64,000 bases of DNA from Geodermatophilus sp. DSM 45219 (GTDB lineage Bacteria > Actinomycetota > Actinomycetes > Mycobacteriales > Geodermatophilaceae). The first letter of the stretch is position 1, and every line of letters starts with the position of its first letter. Positions 34,703 through 44,290 of this stretch are shown piece after piece. The notes below the pieces were generated by a model. The model made no database searches. It had not been told where the DNA came from and saw only the letters and a program-made list of their open reading frames with translations. Location of the stretch: contig NZ_FNIQ01000004.1 of assembly GCF_900104025.1 (NCBI RefSeq), positions 372,001 through 436,000 on the forward strand, in the 5' to 3' direction. The translations under genes and the position numbers were made by a program.

Positions 34703-36568
34703 TCAGGGGGTGACGGTCACCGGGGTCCCCGGGCGCGGCAGCGGCACGGACACGGGTGCGGCGATCCCGTGGACGTCGGCGGGCTGGGGTCGGCCGAACA
34801 GGTAGCCCTGCGCGTGCGAGCAGGCCAGCCGCTCCAGGACGGCGTGCTGCTCCTCGGTCTCCACGCCCTCCGCGACGACCTCCAGGTGCAGGCTGCGGGC
34901 GAGCTCGATGATCGAGGCCACCAGCGTCGTGGACCGGCCGCCGGAGCCGAGGTCCTGGACGAAGCTGCGGTCGATCTTCACCACGTCCGCGGGCAGTCGG
35001 CGCAGGTAGGACAGGCTCGAGTAGCCGGTGCCGAAGTCGTCGATCGCGATGCGGACGCCGAGCGTGCGCAACGCCCGGAGGGTGTCCACCACCGCCTCCA
35101 CGTCGTCGATGAGCACGCCCTCGGTCACCTCGAGGGTCAGCTGGCCGGCGGGCAGCCCGCTGGCGTCCAGCGCCGTTCGGACGGTCGACACGACGTCGTC
35201 GTCGACCAGCTGGCGGGGGGAGAGGTTGACCGCGACGTCGATCCGCCGGCCGGCCTCCCGCGACCACTGCGCGGCCTGGCGGGTGGCCTCGGTGAGCACC
35301 CACCGGCCGATCTCGACGATGGCACCGCTCTCCTCGGCCAGCGGGATGAACTCCATCGGCGGCACCAGCCCGCGGGTGGGGTGCTGCCAGCGCAGCAGCG
35401 CCTCGTAGCCGGTCGTCGAGCCCCCGGTCAGCTCGACGGTCGGCTGGTAGTGGACGGTGAGCTGGCCCCCGGCGACGGCGGAGTCGAGGTCGGAGATCAG
35501 CTCGGCCTTGACCTGCGCGGCCCGCTCCATCCCCTCGGCGTAGACGACCACGCGGTTCTTGCCCGCGGACTTGGCCAGGTACATCGCCAGGTCGGCGTTG
35601 CGCAGCAGCGTGCCGGCGGACCGGTCCGCGGCGGTGGTGGAGTCGGCGACGCCGATGCTCACCCGCACGTGGATCGCCCGCCCGTCGATGACGACCGGGT
35701 CGGCCAGCGCGCTCAGCGCCCGTTCGCCGACCTCCGCGGCCGTGCGGGCGGACCCGGCGACCACGACGGCGAACTCGTCGCCACCCAGCCGGGCCACCTG
35801 GTCGACCGACCGCACGCAGCCCTGGAGCCGCCGGCTGACGGTGGTCAGCAGCTGGTCGCCCACCGCGTGTCCGCGGGAGTCGTTGACGTCCTTGAAGTCG
35901 TCGAGGTCGAGGAACAGGACGCTGGTCGGCCCCGCGCGCCGGGCCAGCATCCGGCCGGTGGTCTCCAGCAGCAGGGTGCGGTTGGCGAGGCCGGTCAGCG
36001 GGTCGCGCAGCCCCTGCTGCTCGTTGAGCCGCCACGCCGCGAGGTGGGCGAGGCTCGCGGCCAGCACGAAGACCCCGTGCACCAGGGCCCAGGTCCACGG
36101 CGCGTGCTGCGCGCTGCCGTGCCCGAAGACCGCGTGCGGGAACAGCGTGCCGACGAGCCCGTGGTGGCCCAGGACGACGATCAGCGCCATCCCGAAGGGC
36201 ACCCAGTTCTGGTACAGCGCCGCGAGCCCGATCATGACGAAGAAGTGGAAGTGCGCCTCGGTCAGCCCCTCCATCAGGTACACCAGCGTCACCGACGCGG
36301 CGAGCAGGCTGGCGGTGGCCGCGGCCGAGCGCAGCCCGCGGCCGGAGCCGGGCAGCGCGGCGAAGGTCAGCGGACAGGCGACCGCGACGGCGAGCAGCAC
36401 CGCGGTCAGCGGCGTCCGGCCGGTCAGCAGCGCCATGACGCCGAGGCCCGCGGCCTGCGCGGCGGCCACCCACAGCACCGCGCGGTGCCGCCGGTGCCAC
36501 ACCTCCTCGGGGAGGTGCCGTCCCTCGGGCAGGGCCGTCGCCAGCCGGTCGTGCAGTGCGCGCAGCAT
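34703..36568 (-). CDS. Membrane GGDEF-EAL protein (c-di-GMP synthesis/hydrolysis)
   Basis: A 621-aa protein with about five to six membrane helices (residues about 35-200), a GGDEF domain with intact LGGDEFAVV, and an EAL domain with intact YEALLRW, VTEGVLIDD, IDDFGTGYSSL, KIDRSFV and AEGVET. Both activities are therefore possible. The N-terminal region may sense a membrane or soluble signal. ATG 36568 was chosen (GAGGA seven bases upstream); GTG 36664 would add 32 low-complexity residues. Divergent from cydAB. Confidence 0.85.
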   Translation of the reverse strand: MLRALHDRLATALPEGRHLPEEVWHRRHRAVLWVAAAQAAGLGVMALLTGRTPLTAVLLAVAVACPLTFAALPGSGRGLRSAAATASLLAASVTLVYLMEGLTEAHFHFFVMIGLAALYQNWVPFGMALIVVLGHHGLVGTLFPHAVFGHGSAQHAPWTWALVHGVFVLAASLAHLAAWRLNEQQGLRDPLTGLANRTLLLETTGRMLARRAGPTSVLFLDLDDFKDVNDSRGHAVGDQLLTTVSRRLQGCVRSVDQVARLGGDEFAVVVAGSARTAAEVGERALSALADPVVIDGRAIHVRVSIGVADSTTAADRSAGTLLRNADLAMYLAKSAGKNRVVVYAEGMERAAQVKAELISDLDSAVAGGQLTVHYQPTVELTGGSTTGYEALLRWQHPTRGLVPPMEFIPLAEESGAIVEIGRWVLTEATRQAAQWSREAGRRIDVAVNLSPRQLVDDDVVSTVRTALDASGLPAGQLTLEVTEGVLIDDVEAVVDTLRALRTLGVRIAIDDFGTGYSSLSYLRRLPADVVKIDRSFVQDLGSGGRSTTLVASIIELARSLHLEVVAEGVETEEQHAVLERLACSHAQGYLFGRPQPADVHGIAAPVSVPLPRPGTPVTVTP

Positions 36569-36669
36569 GCCGGTGTCCTCGACCCCGGGGCCGCCCACCT
36601 GCAGCCCGGGGTTGCCGCCCTCACCCGAGCGGGTGAGGGGAGCGGTCCCGGACGAGTAGGCCACCCGGG

Positions 36670-36690
36670 GCCCGCGCCCGTTGCGCGGGC
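36670..36690. repeat. GC-rich hairpin between the GGDEF-EAL gene and cydA
   Basis: GCCCGCGC and GCGCGGGC form a perfect 8-bp stem around a five-base loop in the 173-bp divergent gap. It is not followed by a U-tract; it could act in either 5'-UTR. No Rex-like TTGTGA-N6-TCACAA motif was seen before cydA. Confidence 0.35.
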
Positions 36691-36741
36691 GAGGGCCCGC
36701 GGCCCATCCTGCACCCGTCCGTCCCTCGAGCGGAGACCCGC

Positions 36742-38127
36742 GTGGACCACCTCGACGTGCTCGCCGACGCGGCGGAGAACCTGTACCCGGCGCGGATGCA
36801 GATGGCGCTGTCCCTCGGCTGGCACATCGTCTTCGCCTGCTTCGGCATCGCCTTCCCGCTGATCACGGTGGTCACCGAGTGGCGTGGCCACCGGCGCGGG
36901 GACGCCGAGCTGCTCGGGCTGGCCCGCACCTGGGCGAAGGCGATGGGCATCCTGTTCGCGGCCGGTGCGGTGTCGGGCACCCTGCTGTCCTTCGAGATGG
37001 GCATCCTCTGGCCGGGCCTCATGGACCGCTTCGGCGAGGTCTACGGCTTCCCGTTCGTGCTGGAGGGGTTCGCCTTCTTCATCGAGGCGATCTTCGTCGG
37101 CGTCTACCTCTTCGGCTGGGACCGGCTCTCGCCGCGGGCCCACGTGCTCAGCGCCGTCCCGATGATCGTGTCCGGCATGGCCGGGGCGTTCTTCGTCGTC
37201 GCGGCCAACGCGTGGATGAACAACCCGACCGGCTTCCGGCTCGACGCGCAGGGCCGGGTGGTCGACGCGCAGCCGTGGGCGGCGATGTTCGGCCCGTCCA
37301 CCTGGCCGCAGGTGGTGCACATGCTGCTGGCGGCCTACATGGTCACCGGCTTCACCGTCGCGTCGGTGTACGCCGTCGGCGTGCTGCGCGGTCGCCGGGA
37401 GCGGCGCCACCGGCTGGGCCTGGTCATCCCGCTGGCGTTCGCCGCCGCGGTGACCCCCGTGCAGATCGGCGTGGGCGACTGGATCGCCAACACCGTCGCC
37501 GACAACCAGCCGGTGAAGCTCGCCGCGATGGAGGGGCAGTACGAGACCACCGCCGGGGCGCCGCTCTCGATCGGCGGCTGGTACAGCGACGGGGAGATGC
37601 GCGGGGCGCTGGAGATCCCCAACGGGCTCTCCCTGCTGGTGCACCACGACCCCGACGGCGTCGTCCTGGGGCTGGAGGAGGTCCCGCCCGACGAGCGCCC
37701 ACCGGTCAACGTCGTGCACCTGGCCTTCGACACCATGGTCGGGCTCGGCTCGGCGCTGCTGCTGCTGGCGGTGTGGTGCGGCTGGGCCTGGTGGCGCCGC
37801 CGCCGGCTGCCCGGGTCGCGGTGGTTCCTGCGGGCGGTCGCCGCCTCCGGCGTCGCGGCGGTGGTGGCGATGGAGGCCGGCTGGGTGGTCACCGAGGTGG
37901 GCCGGCAGCCGTGGGTCGTGTACGGCCTGCTGCGCACCGCCGACGCGGTGAGCCCCGCCCCCGGGCTCTGGCTCGGCTTCTACGGGGTGCTGGCCGTCTA
38001 CACCGTGCTGACCGCGCTCACCGTGTACGTGCTGCGGCGGCTGGCCTCCCGCCCCGGCACCTCCGCCCCGCAGGAGGTGGACGCCGAGCCGCCCGACCGG
38101 GGGACCGGACAGGTGGCCCTCCGGTGA
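36742..38127 (+). CDS. cydA: Cytochrome bd-type ubiquinol/menaquinol oxidase subunit I
   Basis: A 461-aa membrane subunit with the haem ligands expected of CydA: His28 in LGWHIVF, His193 in PQVVHML and Met332 in FDTMVGLG. The quinol loop is of the short type. GEVYGFPFVLEGFAFFIEAIF is the family signature. GTG 36742 follows GAGCGGAGACCC. It reduces oxygen with high affinity and without proton pumping. The stop overlaps cydB as GTGA. The cydDC assembly genes are not adjacent. Confidence 0.93.
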   Translation: MDHLDVLADAAENLYPARMQMALSLGWHIVFACFGIAFPLITVVTEWRGHRRGDAELLGLARTWAKAMGILFAAGAVSGTLLSFEMGILWPGLMDRFGEVYGFPFVLEGFAFFIEAIFVGVYLFGWDRLSPRAHVLSAVPMIVSGMAGAFFVVAANAWMNNPTGFRLDAQGRVVDAQPWAAMFGPSTWPQVVHMLLAAYMVTGFTVASVYAVGVLRGRRERRHRLGLVIPLAFAAAVTPVQIGVGDWIANTVADNQPVKLAAMEGQYETTAGAPLSIGGWYSDGEMRGALEIPNGLSLLVHHDPDGVVLGLEEVPPDERPPVNVVHLAFDTMVGLGSALLLLAVWCGWAWWRRRRLPGSRWFLRAVAASGVAAVVAMEAGWVVTEVGRQPWVVYGLLRTADAVSPAPGLWLGFYGVLAVYTVLTALTVYVLRRLASRPGTSAPQEVDAEPPDRGTGQVALR

Positions 38128-39143
38128 CGCTGGCCGAGGTCGTGCTCGCCGTCATGTTCGTCGGGCTGGTCGCCTACGGGCTGTTCGGCGGTGCGGACTT
38201 CGGGGCGGGCATCTGGGACCTGCTGGCCGGCGGCACCCGGCGCGGCGCCCGCCAGCGCGAGCTCATCGAGCACTCCATCGCGCCGGTGTGGGAGGCCAAC
38301 CACGTCTGGCTGATCTTCGTGCTCGTCGTCCTCTGGACGGCGTTCTCCGGGGCGTTCGCCGCCGTTGTGACCACGCTGTACGTGCCGCTGACGCTGGCCG
38401 CGTTCGGGATGATCGCCCGCGGGGCGGCGTTCGCCTTCCGGAAGAGCACGACCACGCTCGGCATGCGCCGGGCGCTGGGTGCGGCGTTCGCGTTCTCCTC
38501 GCTGGCCACCCCCTACTTCCTCGGCAGCGTCGTCGGCGCCGTGGCCTCGGGCCGGGTCCCGGCCGGCATCGCCGCCGGCGACGTCGTGACGAGCTGGGTC
38601 AACCCGACGTCCGCGCTGGGCGGCGTGCTCGCCGTCCTGGTCTGCGCCTACCTGGCGGCGGTCTTCCTCTGCGCCGACGCCCGCCGCGAGGGAGCCGAGG
38701 ACCTGGTGCGGCAGTTCCGCGCCCGCGCCCTGGGGACGGCGGCCGTGACCGGCGCGGTCGGCCTCGCCGGGCTGTTCGTGCTGCGCGCCGACGCCCCGCT
38801 GCTGTTCGACGGGCTGACCGGGCGGGCGGCGCCGGTGGTGGTGCTCTCCGTGGTCGCGGGCGTCGCCGCGCTGGGACTGCTGTGGACCCGCCGCTACGGC
38901 GCGGCGCGGGCCGCGTCGGCGCTGGCGGTGACCGCGATCCTGGTCGGCTGGGCGGTCGCCCAGTACCCGTACGTGCTGGTGCCCGAGGTGACCATCGAGG
39001 AGGCCGCGGTCGGCCGGTCGACCCTCGTCGCGATGCTGGTCGCCCTCGGCGCCGGCGCGGTCGTCCTGGTGCCCTCGCTGGTCTACCTGTACGTGCTGTT
39101 CCAGCGGGCGCCGACGGGGACGGCCGCCCACCCCGGCTCCTGA
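38124..39143 (+). CDS. cydB: Cytochrome bd-type oxidase subunit II
   Basis: A 339-aa membrane protein of the CydB family with VAYGLFGGADFGAGIWDLL near the N-terminus, SIAPVWEANHVWLIF and WVNPTSALGGVLA, and eight to nine hydrophobic helices. GTG 38124 overlaps the cydA stop. It stabilises haem binding in subunit I. It continues into an intergenic gap of 124 bases before the next zinc dehydrogenase, which has its own GAGGAGG. Confidence 0.92.
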   Translation: MTLAEVVLAVMFVGLVAYGLFGGADFGAGIWDLLAGGTRRGARQRELIEHSIAPVWEANHVWLIFVLVVLWTAFSGAFAAVVTTLYVPLTLAAFGMIARGAAFAFRKSTTTLGMRRALGAAFAFSSLATPYFLGSVVGAVASGRVPAGIAAGDVVTSWVNPTSALGGVLAVLVCAYLAAVFLCADARREGAEDLVRQFRARALGTAAVTGAVGLAGLFVLRADAPLLFDGLTGRAAPVVVLSVVAGVAALGLLWTRRYGAARAASALAVTAILVGWAVAQYPYVLVPEVTIEEAAVGRSTLVAMLVALGAGAVVLVPSLVYLYVLFQRAPTGTAAHPGS

Positions 39144-39267
39144 CCGCGCTCGCACCGGTCTCGACTGGCCGACCGGGGACGGCTCGGTCAGGGTCGGAGG
39201 GGCCGGGGAGCCGTCCCCGACCCGACGGGTGGCCACCGCGCCGCCCGGAGCCCGAGGAGGCCCACCG

Positions 39268-40416
39268 ATGCGAGCAATGGTCTACCGGGGGCCGTACAAG
39301 GTGCGGGTCGAGGACAAGGACGTCCCGGCCGTCGAGCACCCCAACGACGCGATCGTGCGGGTCACGCTGGCCGCCATCTGCGGCTCGGACCTGCACCTCT
39401 ACCACGGCCTCATGCCGGACACCCGGATCGGGCACACGTTCGGCCACGAGTTCATCGGCGTCGTCGAGCAGGTCGGGTCCTCGGTGGAGGACCTGCAGGT
39501 CGGCGACCGGGTGATGGTGCCGTTCAACATCTCCTGCGGCAGCTGCTGGTTCTGCGCCCGGGGCCTGTACTCCAACTGCCACAACGTCAACCCCAACGCC
39601 ACCGCCGTCGGCGGCATCTACGGCTACTCGCACACCACCGGCGGCTACGACGGCGGCCAGGCCCAGTACGTCCGCGTGCCGTTCGCCGACGTCGGTCCGG
39701 TGCGGATCCCCGACTGGATGCACGACGAGGACGCCGTCCTGCTGACCGACGCCGCCGCGACCGGCTACTTCGGCGCCCAGCTCGGCGACATCGTCGAGGG
39801 CGACACGGTCGTCGTCCTCGGTGCCGGGCCGGTCGGCCTGATCGCCGCCCAGTCGTCGTGGCTGATGGGCGCGGGCCGGGTGATCGTCGTCGACCACCTG
39901 CAGGAGCGGCTGGCCAAGGCGCGGAGCATGGCGTACGCCGAGACGCTGGACTACGACGAGTACGACGACATCGTGGTCGAGCTGAAAAAGCAGACCGACT
40001 TCCTCGGCGCCGACGTCGTCATCGACGCGGTCGGCGCGGAGGCCGACGGCAACCTGCTGCAGCACGTCGCCGGGGCGAAGCTCAAGCTGCAGGGCGGCTC
40101 ACCGGTCGCGCTGAACTGGGCGATCGACGGGGTGCGCAAGGGCGGCACCGTCTCCGTCGTCGGCGCCTACGGGCCGATCCCCAACGCGGTGAAGTTCGGC
40201 GACGCGCTCAACAAGGGGCTCACCCTGCGGATGAACCAGACGCCGGTGAAGCGCCAGTGGCCGCGGATGTTCGAGCACGTGCGCAACGGCCACCTGACGC
40301 CCCGGGAGATGGTCACCCACCGGTTCCCGCTGGAGCACGTCGCGGAGGCCTACCACGTGTTCTCCGCCAAGCTCGACGGCTGCATCAAGCCGCTGATCCT
40401 GCCCGACGCGGCCTGA
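39268..40416 (+). CDS. Zinc-dependent alcohol dehydrogenase, formaldehyde-dehydrogenase-like
   Basis: A 382-aa medium-chain dehydrogenase: catalytic zinc residues in ICGSDLHLYHG and FGHEFIG, structural zinc CGSCWFCARGLYSNC, Rossmann motif VVLGAGPVGLIAAQSSW. Length and sequence resemble the glutathione-independent formaldehyde dehydrogenase group more than simple alcohol dehydrogenases. ATG 39268 follows GAGGAGG with seven bases spacing. It oxidises an alcohol or aldehyde with NAD(P); substrate not determinable. Confidence 0.85.
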   Translation: MRAMVYRGPYKVRVEDKDVPAVEHPNDAIVRVTLAAICGSDLHLYHGLMPDTRIGHTFGHEFIGVVEQVGSSVEDLQVGDRVMVPFNISCGSCWFCARGLYSNCHNVNPNATAVGGIYGYSHTTGGYDGGQAQYVRVPFADVGPVRIPDWMHDEDAVLLTDAAATGYFGAQLGDIVEGDTVVVLGAGPVGLIAAQSSWLMGAGRVIVVDHLQERLAKARSMAYAETLDYDEYDDIVVELKKQTDFLGADVVIDAVGAEADGNLLQHVAGAKLKLQGGSPVALNWAIDGVRKGGTVSVVGAYGPIPNAVKFGDALNKGLTLRMNQTPVKRQWPRMFEHVRNGHLTPREMVTHRFPLEHVAEAYHVFSAKLDGCIKPLILPDAA

Positions 40417-40427
40417 GGGGAGCGACC

Positions 40428-41009
40428 GTGACCGATCCCGACATCCCGAGTGCCTACGTCCGGGACAAGCGCACCCCGCCGCCGACCCGCGAGGAGCTGC
40501 GGGCCCGGATCCCCGGCTGGGGCGCCGACCTCGACCCCGCTGACCGGCCCTCGCACCCGAAGCTGCAGTACCCGGCGGACACCGGGGCGCACTGGGACTT
40601 CCCGGAGCGGCAGCCGGAGCGGCAGCCGCGGGAGCGGTCGGTCGAGCACGCCTTCGTGACGCCGGTCTTCGGCACCGCCCAGCCGCTGAGGGGGCTGTCG
40701 GGCGTGGTGCGCCGGTTCGCCTACGAGCGGTTCAGCGAGGGCCGGCTGGCGCACTGGGTGCTGCTGGTCGCCGGTGACCGGATCGACGCCTGGGGGAGCC
40801 ACCTGCGCTCGTTCGCCACCCTGCGCCCGGACGTGCCGGCGACGGGAGTGCGCGGCGAGCTCGCCCACGGCGGGCTGCGCTCGCGGCGCGGACGCAGCGA
40901 CGCCCGGCACCACCTGATCGACCCGGTCGTCGTGGCCGGGCCGTGGGTGGCCGGCGCCGCGGTGACGTACACCGGCGTCCGCCGGGTGGTGCGCGCACTG
41001 CGCCGCTGA
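40428..41009 (+). CDS. Hypothetical protein linked to the zinc dehydrogenase
   Basis: A 193-aa protein of unknown family. The N-terminal part is charged and rich in Pro/Arg (TDPDIPSAYVRDKRTPPPTR; PERQPERQPRERS). The middle contains GVVRRFAYERFSEGRLAHWVLL and the C-terminus is hydrophobic (DPVVVAGPWVAGAAVTYTGV) and may touch the membrane. It begins 12 bases after the dehydrogenase stop with GGGGAG upstream, so the two are probably co-transcribed. Confidence 0.65.
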   Translation: MTDPDIPSAYVRDKRTPPPTREELRARIPGWGADLDPADRPSHPKLQYPADTGAHWDFPERQPERQPRERSVEHAFVTPVFGTAQPLRGLSGVVRRFAYERFSEGRLAHWVLLVAGDRIDAWGSHLRSFATLRPDVPATGVRGELAHGGLRSRRGRSDARHHLIDPVVVAGPWVAGAAVTYTGVRRVVRALRR

Positions 41010-41118
41010 ACGGCCCGCGCCGGCGCAGGTGCCTCCCGCGCGCGGAAGGCACCCTGCCGCCTCACCCCTATTGTGGAACCGGATCAAGCAGAACCGGGTT
41101 CCGGCCGACTCCGTTCCC

Positions 41119-43260
41119 ATGTCCCAGTGCCCGACGAGCACGTCGCTGCCCGACGGCGCCTACGAGGCGTTGTTCACGCACGGCATCGACGGCTTCCTGC
41201 TCGCCTCCCCGGAGGGGGAGATCCTCCGGGCGAACCCGCGGGCGTGCGAGCTGCTGGGCCGGTCCGAGGCGGAGCTGATCGAGGTCGGGCGCGCCGGGCT
41301 CGTCGACCGCCGGGACCCCCGGTGGGTCGAGGCCGTCGAGCGCCGCGGCCGGGACGGCGCCTACCGCGGGGTGCTGCGCCTGCGGCGCGGCGACGGCTCG
41401 ACCTTCCCGGCCGAGGTGAGCACGGCGCTGCTGCCGGGTGGGGACACCCCGCTGGCCTACGTCTCCTTCCGGGACATGACCGCGGCGGAGGCCGAGGCGG
41501 CCCGGACGGCGGAGAGCCGGCGGGCGGCGGCCGAGGTCGTGGACAGCCTGGAGTCGTTCAGCGACATGTACTTCGGCGTGGACGCGGACTGGCGGATCAC
41601 GTACATCAACGCACAGGCCGAGGCCCGGTTGGGCGTCTCGCGGGACGACGTCGTCGGCCGGGACCTGTGGCAGCACTTCCCCGACCTGCTCGGGACGCCC
41701 TTCGAGGAGGCGTACCGCGAGGCCGTGCGGACGAGGCGGCCGGTGACGGTGGAGGCCTGCTATGCCGCCGCTGACCTGTGGGCCGAGACGCGGGTGTTCC
41801 CCCTGCGCCGGGGCGGGCTCGGGGTCTACTTCCGGGACGTCGGCGAGCGGCGGGCCATGGAGCAGGAGCGGGAACGGCTGCTGACCGCCGAGCGCCGGGC
41901 GCGCACCGACGCCGAGCGGGCGCAGCACGACCTCGCCCACCGGGCCACCCACGACGACCTCACCGGGCTGCCCAACCGCACCGGCCTCGTGCAGCAGGTC
42001 GGCGCGGTCCTCGACCGGTGGCCGGTCGCCGGGATGACCCTGCTGTTCATCGACCTCGACCGCTTCAAGCTCGTCAACGACAGCCTGGGCCACGCAGCCG
42101 GTGACGCGCTGCTCGCGGTCGCCGCGAGCCGTCTGGCCGAGCTGGCCGGCTCCACCGAGCTGGTCGCCCGCTTCGGCGGCGACGAGTTCGTCATGGCGAT
42201 GTTCGACGCCTCCGTCGTGGCTGCCGACCGGATGGCCGCCGCGGTCATCGCGGCACTCTCCGAGCCGGTGGAGACCGGCGCGCGCCTGGCGGTCACCGCC
42301 AGCGTGGGCATGGCGTCGTCGGCGGTGCCGGCCGACCTGGACACGCTGCTGCGGGAGGCCGATGCGGCGATGCACCGGGCGAAGGACGGCGGCGGCGGGC
42401 GGGCGGCCTGGTTCGACGAGCAGATGCACCTGCAGTCGGTGCACCGGGTGCGGACCGAGCGCGACCTGCGCCTGGCGCTCGAGCGCGACGAGCTGTTCCT
42501 GGAGTACCAGCCGGCGTTCGACCTGCGCTTCGAGCGGATCACGCACGTGGAGGCGCTGGTCCGCTGGCGGCACCCGGAGCGCGGCGTCGTCCCGCCGCTG
42601 GAGTTCGTCCCGGTCGCCGAGGAGGCCGGGCTGATCGGCCGGTTGGGCGAGTGGGTCCTGGGGCGCGTCGTCGAGCAGGCGACCCGGTGGGCGCACGTCC
42701 CCGGCCTGCGGGTCTGGGTCAACGTCTCCCCACGGCAGCTGGCCGACGGCCGGATGCCGGACGTCCTGGCCACCCACCTCGCCCGGGCCGGGCTGGGCGC
42801 CGACCGGCTGGGCATCGAGGTCACCGAGTCGACCTTCGCCGACTCCTCCTGCATGGCGGCCGTCCTGGAGGAGGTCCGGGCGCTGGGTGTCGCGGTCGCG
42901 ATCGACGACTTCGGCACCGGCTACAGCTCGCTGGCCCGGCTCGGCGACCTGCCGGTCGACGTCATCAAGATCGACCGGTCGTTCGTGCAGGACCTGGGGA
43001 CGGCGCGCGGCGAGGCGGTGCTGTCCAGCATCGTCACCCTCGCCCACGCGCTGGACGCCGAGGTCATCGCCGAGGGGGTCGAGACGCTGGAGCAGCTGCG
43101 CGCGCTCAGCGTGCTCGGAGCCGACTCGGCCAGCGGGTTCCTGCTGGCCCGGCCGGCGGCCCCTGAGCACCTCCCGATGGTCCTCGCGGACCCCGCATCG
43201 GCGCGCCCGCAGCTGCACCCCTCGGTGGCGCGGGTGCCGCGCGAGCTGCGGGTGCACTGA
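41119..43260 (+). CDS. PAS-PAS-GGDEF-EAL signalling protein
   Basis: A 713-aa soluble protein: PAS domain (residues about 15-120, FTHGIDGFLLASPEGEILR), second PAS (about 140-240, YFGVDADWRITYINAQAEAR), GGDEF with RFGGDEFVMAMF, and EAL with VEALVRWRHPERG, TESTFADSS, DDFGTGYSSLARL, KIDRSFVQD and AEGVET. All catalytic signatures of both c-di-GMP domains are present. ATG 41119 was chosen over the longer upstream frame. A GGAACC/GGTTCC hairpin (about 41074-41101) lies upstream. Confidence 0.87.
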   Translation: MSQCPTSTSLPDGAYEALFTHGIDGFLLASPEGEILRANPRACELLGRSEAELIEVGRAGLVDRRDPRWVEAVERRGRDGAYRGVLRLRRGDGSTFPAEVSTALLPGGDTPLAYVSFRDMTAAEAEAARTAESRRAAAEVVDSLESFSDMYFGVDADWRITYINAQAEARLGVSRDDVVGRDLWQHFPDLLGTPFEEAYREAVRTRRPVTVEACYAAADLWAETRVFPLRRGGLGVYFRDVGERRAMEQERERLLTAERRARTDAERAQHDLAHRATHDDLTGLPNRTGLVQQVGAVLDRWPVAGMTLLFIDLDRFKLVNDSLGHAAGDALLAVAASRLAELAGSTELVARFGGDEFVMAMFDASVVAADRMAAAVIAALSEPVETGARLAVTASVGMASSAVPADLDTLLREADAAMHRAKDGGGGRAAWFDEQMHLQSVHRVRTERDLRLALERDELFLEYQPAFDLRFERITHVEALVRWRHPERGVVPPLEFVPVAEEAGLIGRLGEWVLGRVVEQATRWAHVPGLRVWVNVSPRQLADGRMPDVLATHLARAGLGADRLGIEVTESTFADSSCMAAVLEEVRALGVAVAIDDFGTGYSSLARLGDLPVDVIKIDRSFVQDLGTARGEAVLSSIVTLAHALDAEVIAEGVETLEQLRALSVLGADSASGFLLARPAAPEHLPMVLADPASARPQLHPSVARVPRELRVH

Positions 43261-43394
43261 CCCGGGCAGCCAGCCGACTCCCAGCCGGCGTCCATTCCGC
43301 GCACGGCCGGTGCGCCTCCGCGAACCGCACGACGCGCAGCCACGACGGCGACCGTGCCCTCGTGCTCCGCCGGCCGACGGCGTGCCGTCCCGCC

Positions 43395-44189
43395 TCAGTC
43401 CTCGTGAGGCGCGGCCGGGCCGCCGAGCGACCCGATCGGGACCGACAGCTCCGGGAGCTGCGGGCACACCCAGACGGCGAGGCCGGAGCCGGTGACGTCG
43501 ACCCGCAGGGGGTGGGGATGACGGGGGCACGGGGGCCAGGCGCCGTGCAGCTCCTCGATGACGTCGTCCTGGACGGCGTCGGCCAGGTGGCAGGCCGCCT
43601 CCTCCCCGTCCGCCATCGACGGCAGTCCGCGGCCGGTGTGCGCGGTCTCCAGCCACACCTCGGGGAAGGGCAACGGCCGGCGGGGCCGGACCGGCGGGCG
43701 GCCGTCGACGAAGACCCCGCCGACCGCCACGGGGCCGGGTGCGGACCACTCCTCCTCGTCCTCGTGCACCGTCACCCGCCAGCGGAGGTCGAGGCCGGTG
43801 GTGGCCTCGACGTCCCGCAGGACCCGCGCCGCCACGGGCTCCCAGAACCGTCGGACGGCGGGGAGCTGCTCCCGCCAGGCCGCCATCGCCCGCCGGTCGC
43901 GCTCGAGCACGCGCCCGGGGCCGCCCCGACGGTGGAAGGCGGCCCACTCGTCGATCTCCTCGAACAGCTGCTCGGGGTCGGAGACGTCGGGGTGGGAGCC
44001 GGCCACGCAGACGCGCCGATCGCCGTACTCGGCCCAGAGGCCGCCCCACTCGGCCGTGAGCCGACATGCGTCGGTCAGGCCGCGCTCCTCCTGCAACCGG
44101 CCGGCAGCGCTCGCCAGCGCCTGCTCCCAGCGAGCCCGCTCGGCCGGGTCCGGCCAGGCTCCGCCGGCGTCGCGGCCTCCTGCGGTCAC
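43395..44189 (-). CDS. Hypothetical cytoplasmic protein
   Basis: A 264-aa soluble protein of no recognised family. It starts GTG 44189 and shows charged N-terminal helices (DPAERARWEQALASAAGRLQ), a central GLWAEYGDRRVCVAGSHPDV, and a C-terminal WVCPQLPELSVPIGSLGG. The repeated Trp/Glu-rich segments and cysteines near the end suggest a compact fold. It is divergent from the patatin-like gene, whose start is 102 bases away. Confidence 0.6.
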   Translation of the reverse strand: MTAGGRDAGGAWPDPAERARWEQALASAAGRLQEERGLTDACRLTAEWGGLWAEYGDRRVCVAGSHPDVSDPEQLFEEIDEWAAFHRRGGPGRVLERDRRAMAAWREQLPAVRRFWEPVAARVLRDVEATTGLDLRWRVTVHEDEEEWSAPGPVAVGGVFVDGRPPVRPRRPLPFPEVWLETAHTGRGLPSMADGEEAACHLADAVQDDVIEELHGAWPPCPRHPHPLRVDVTGSGLAVWVCPQLPELSVPIGSLGGPAAPHED

Positions 44190-44290
44190 GGCGACATCCT
44201 GACCCACGGAGCCGCAGGGCTCCGCAGGTGTGCTCGGCGGCAACTGCCCGGCTGGGAGATGGTGGGGACCGTGTGCGAGGGGAGGCACGG

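Noticed and set aside
34703..36568. Degenerate, inactive GGDEF or EAL domain
   Set aside because: All signature residues (GGDEF, EAL, DDFGTGYSS, KIDRSFV, AEGVET) are present, so there is no sequence reason to call either domain inactive.
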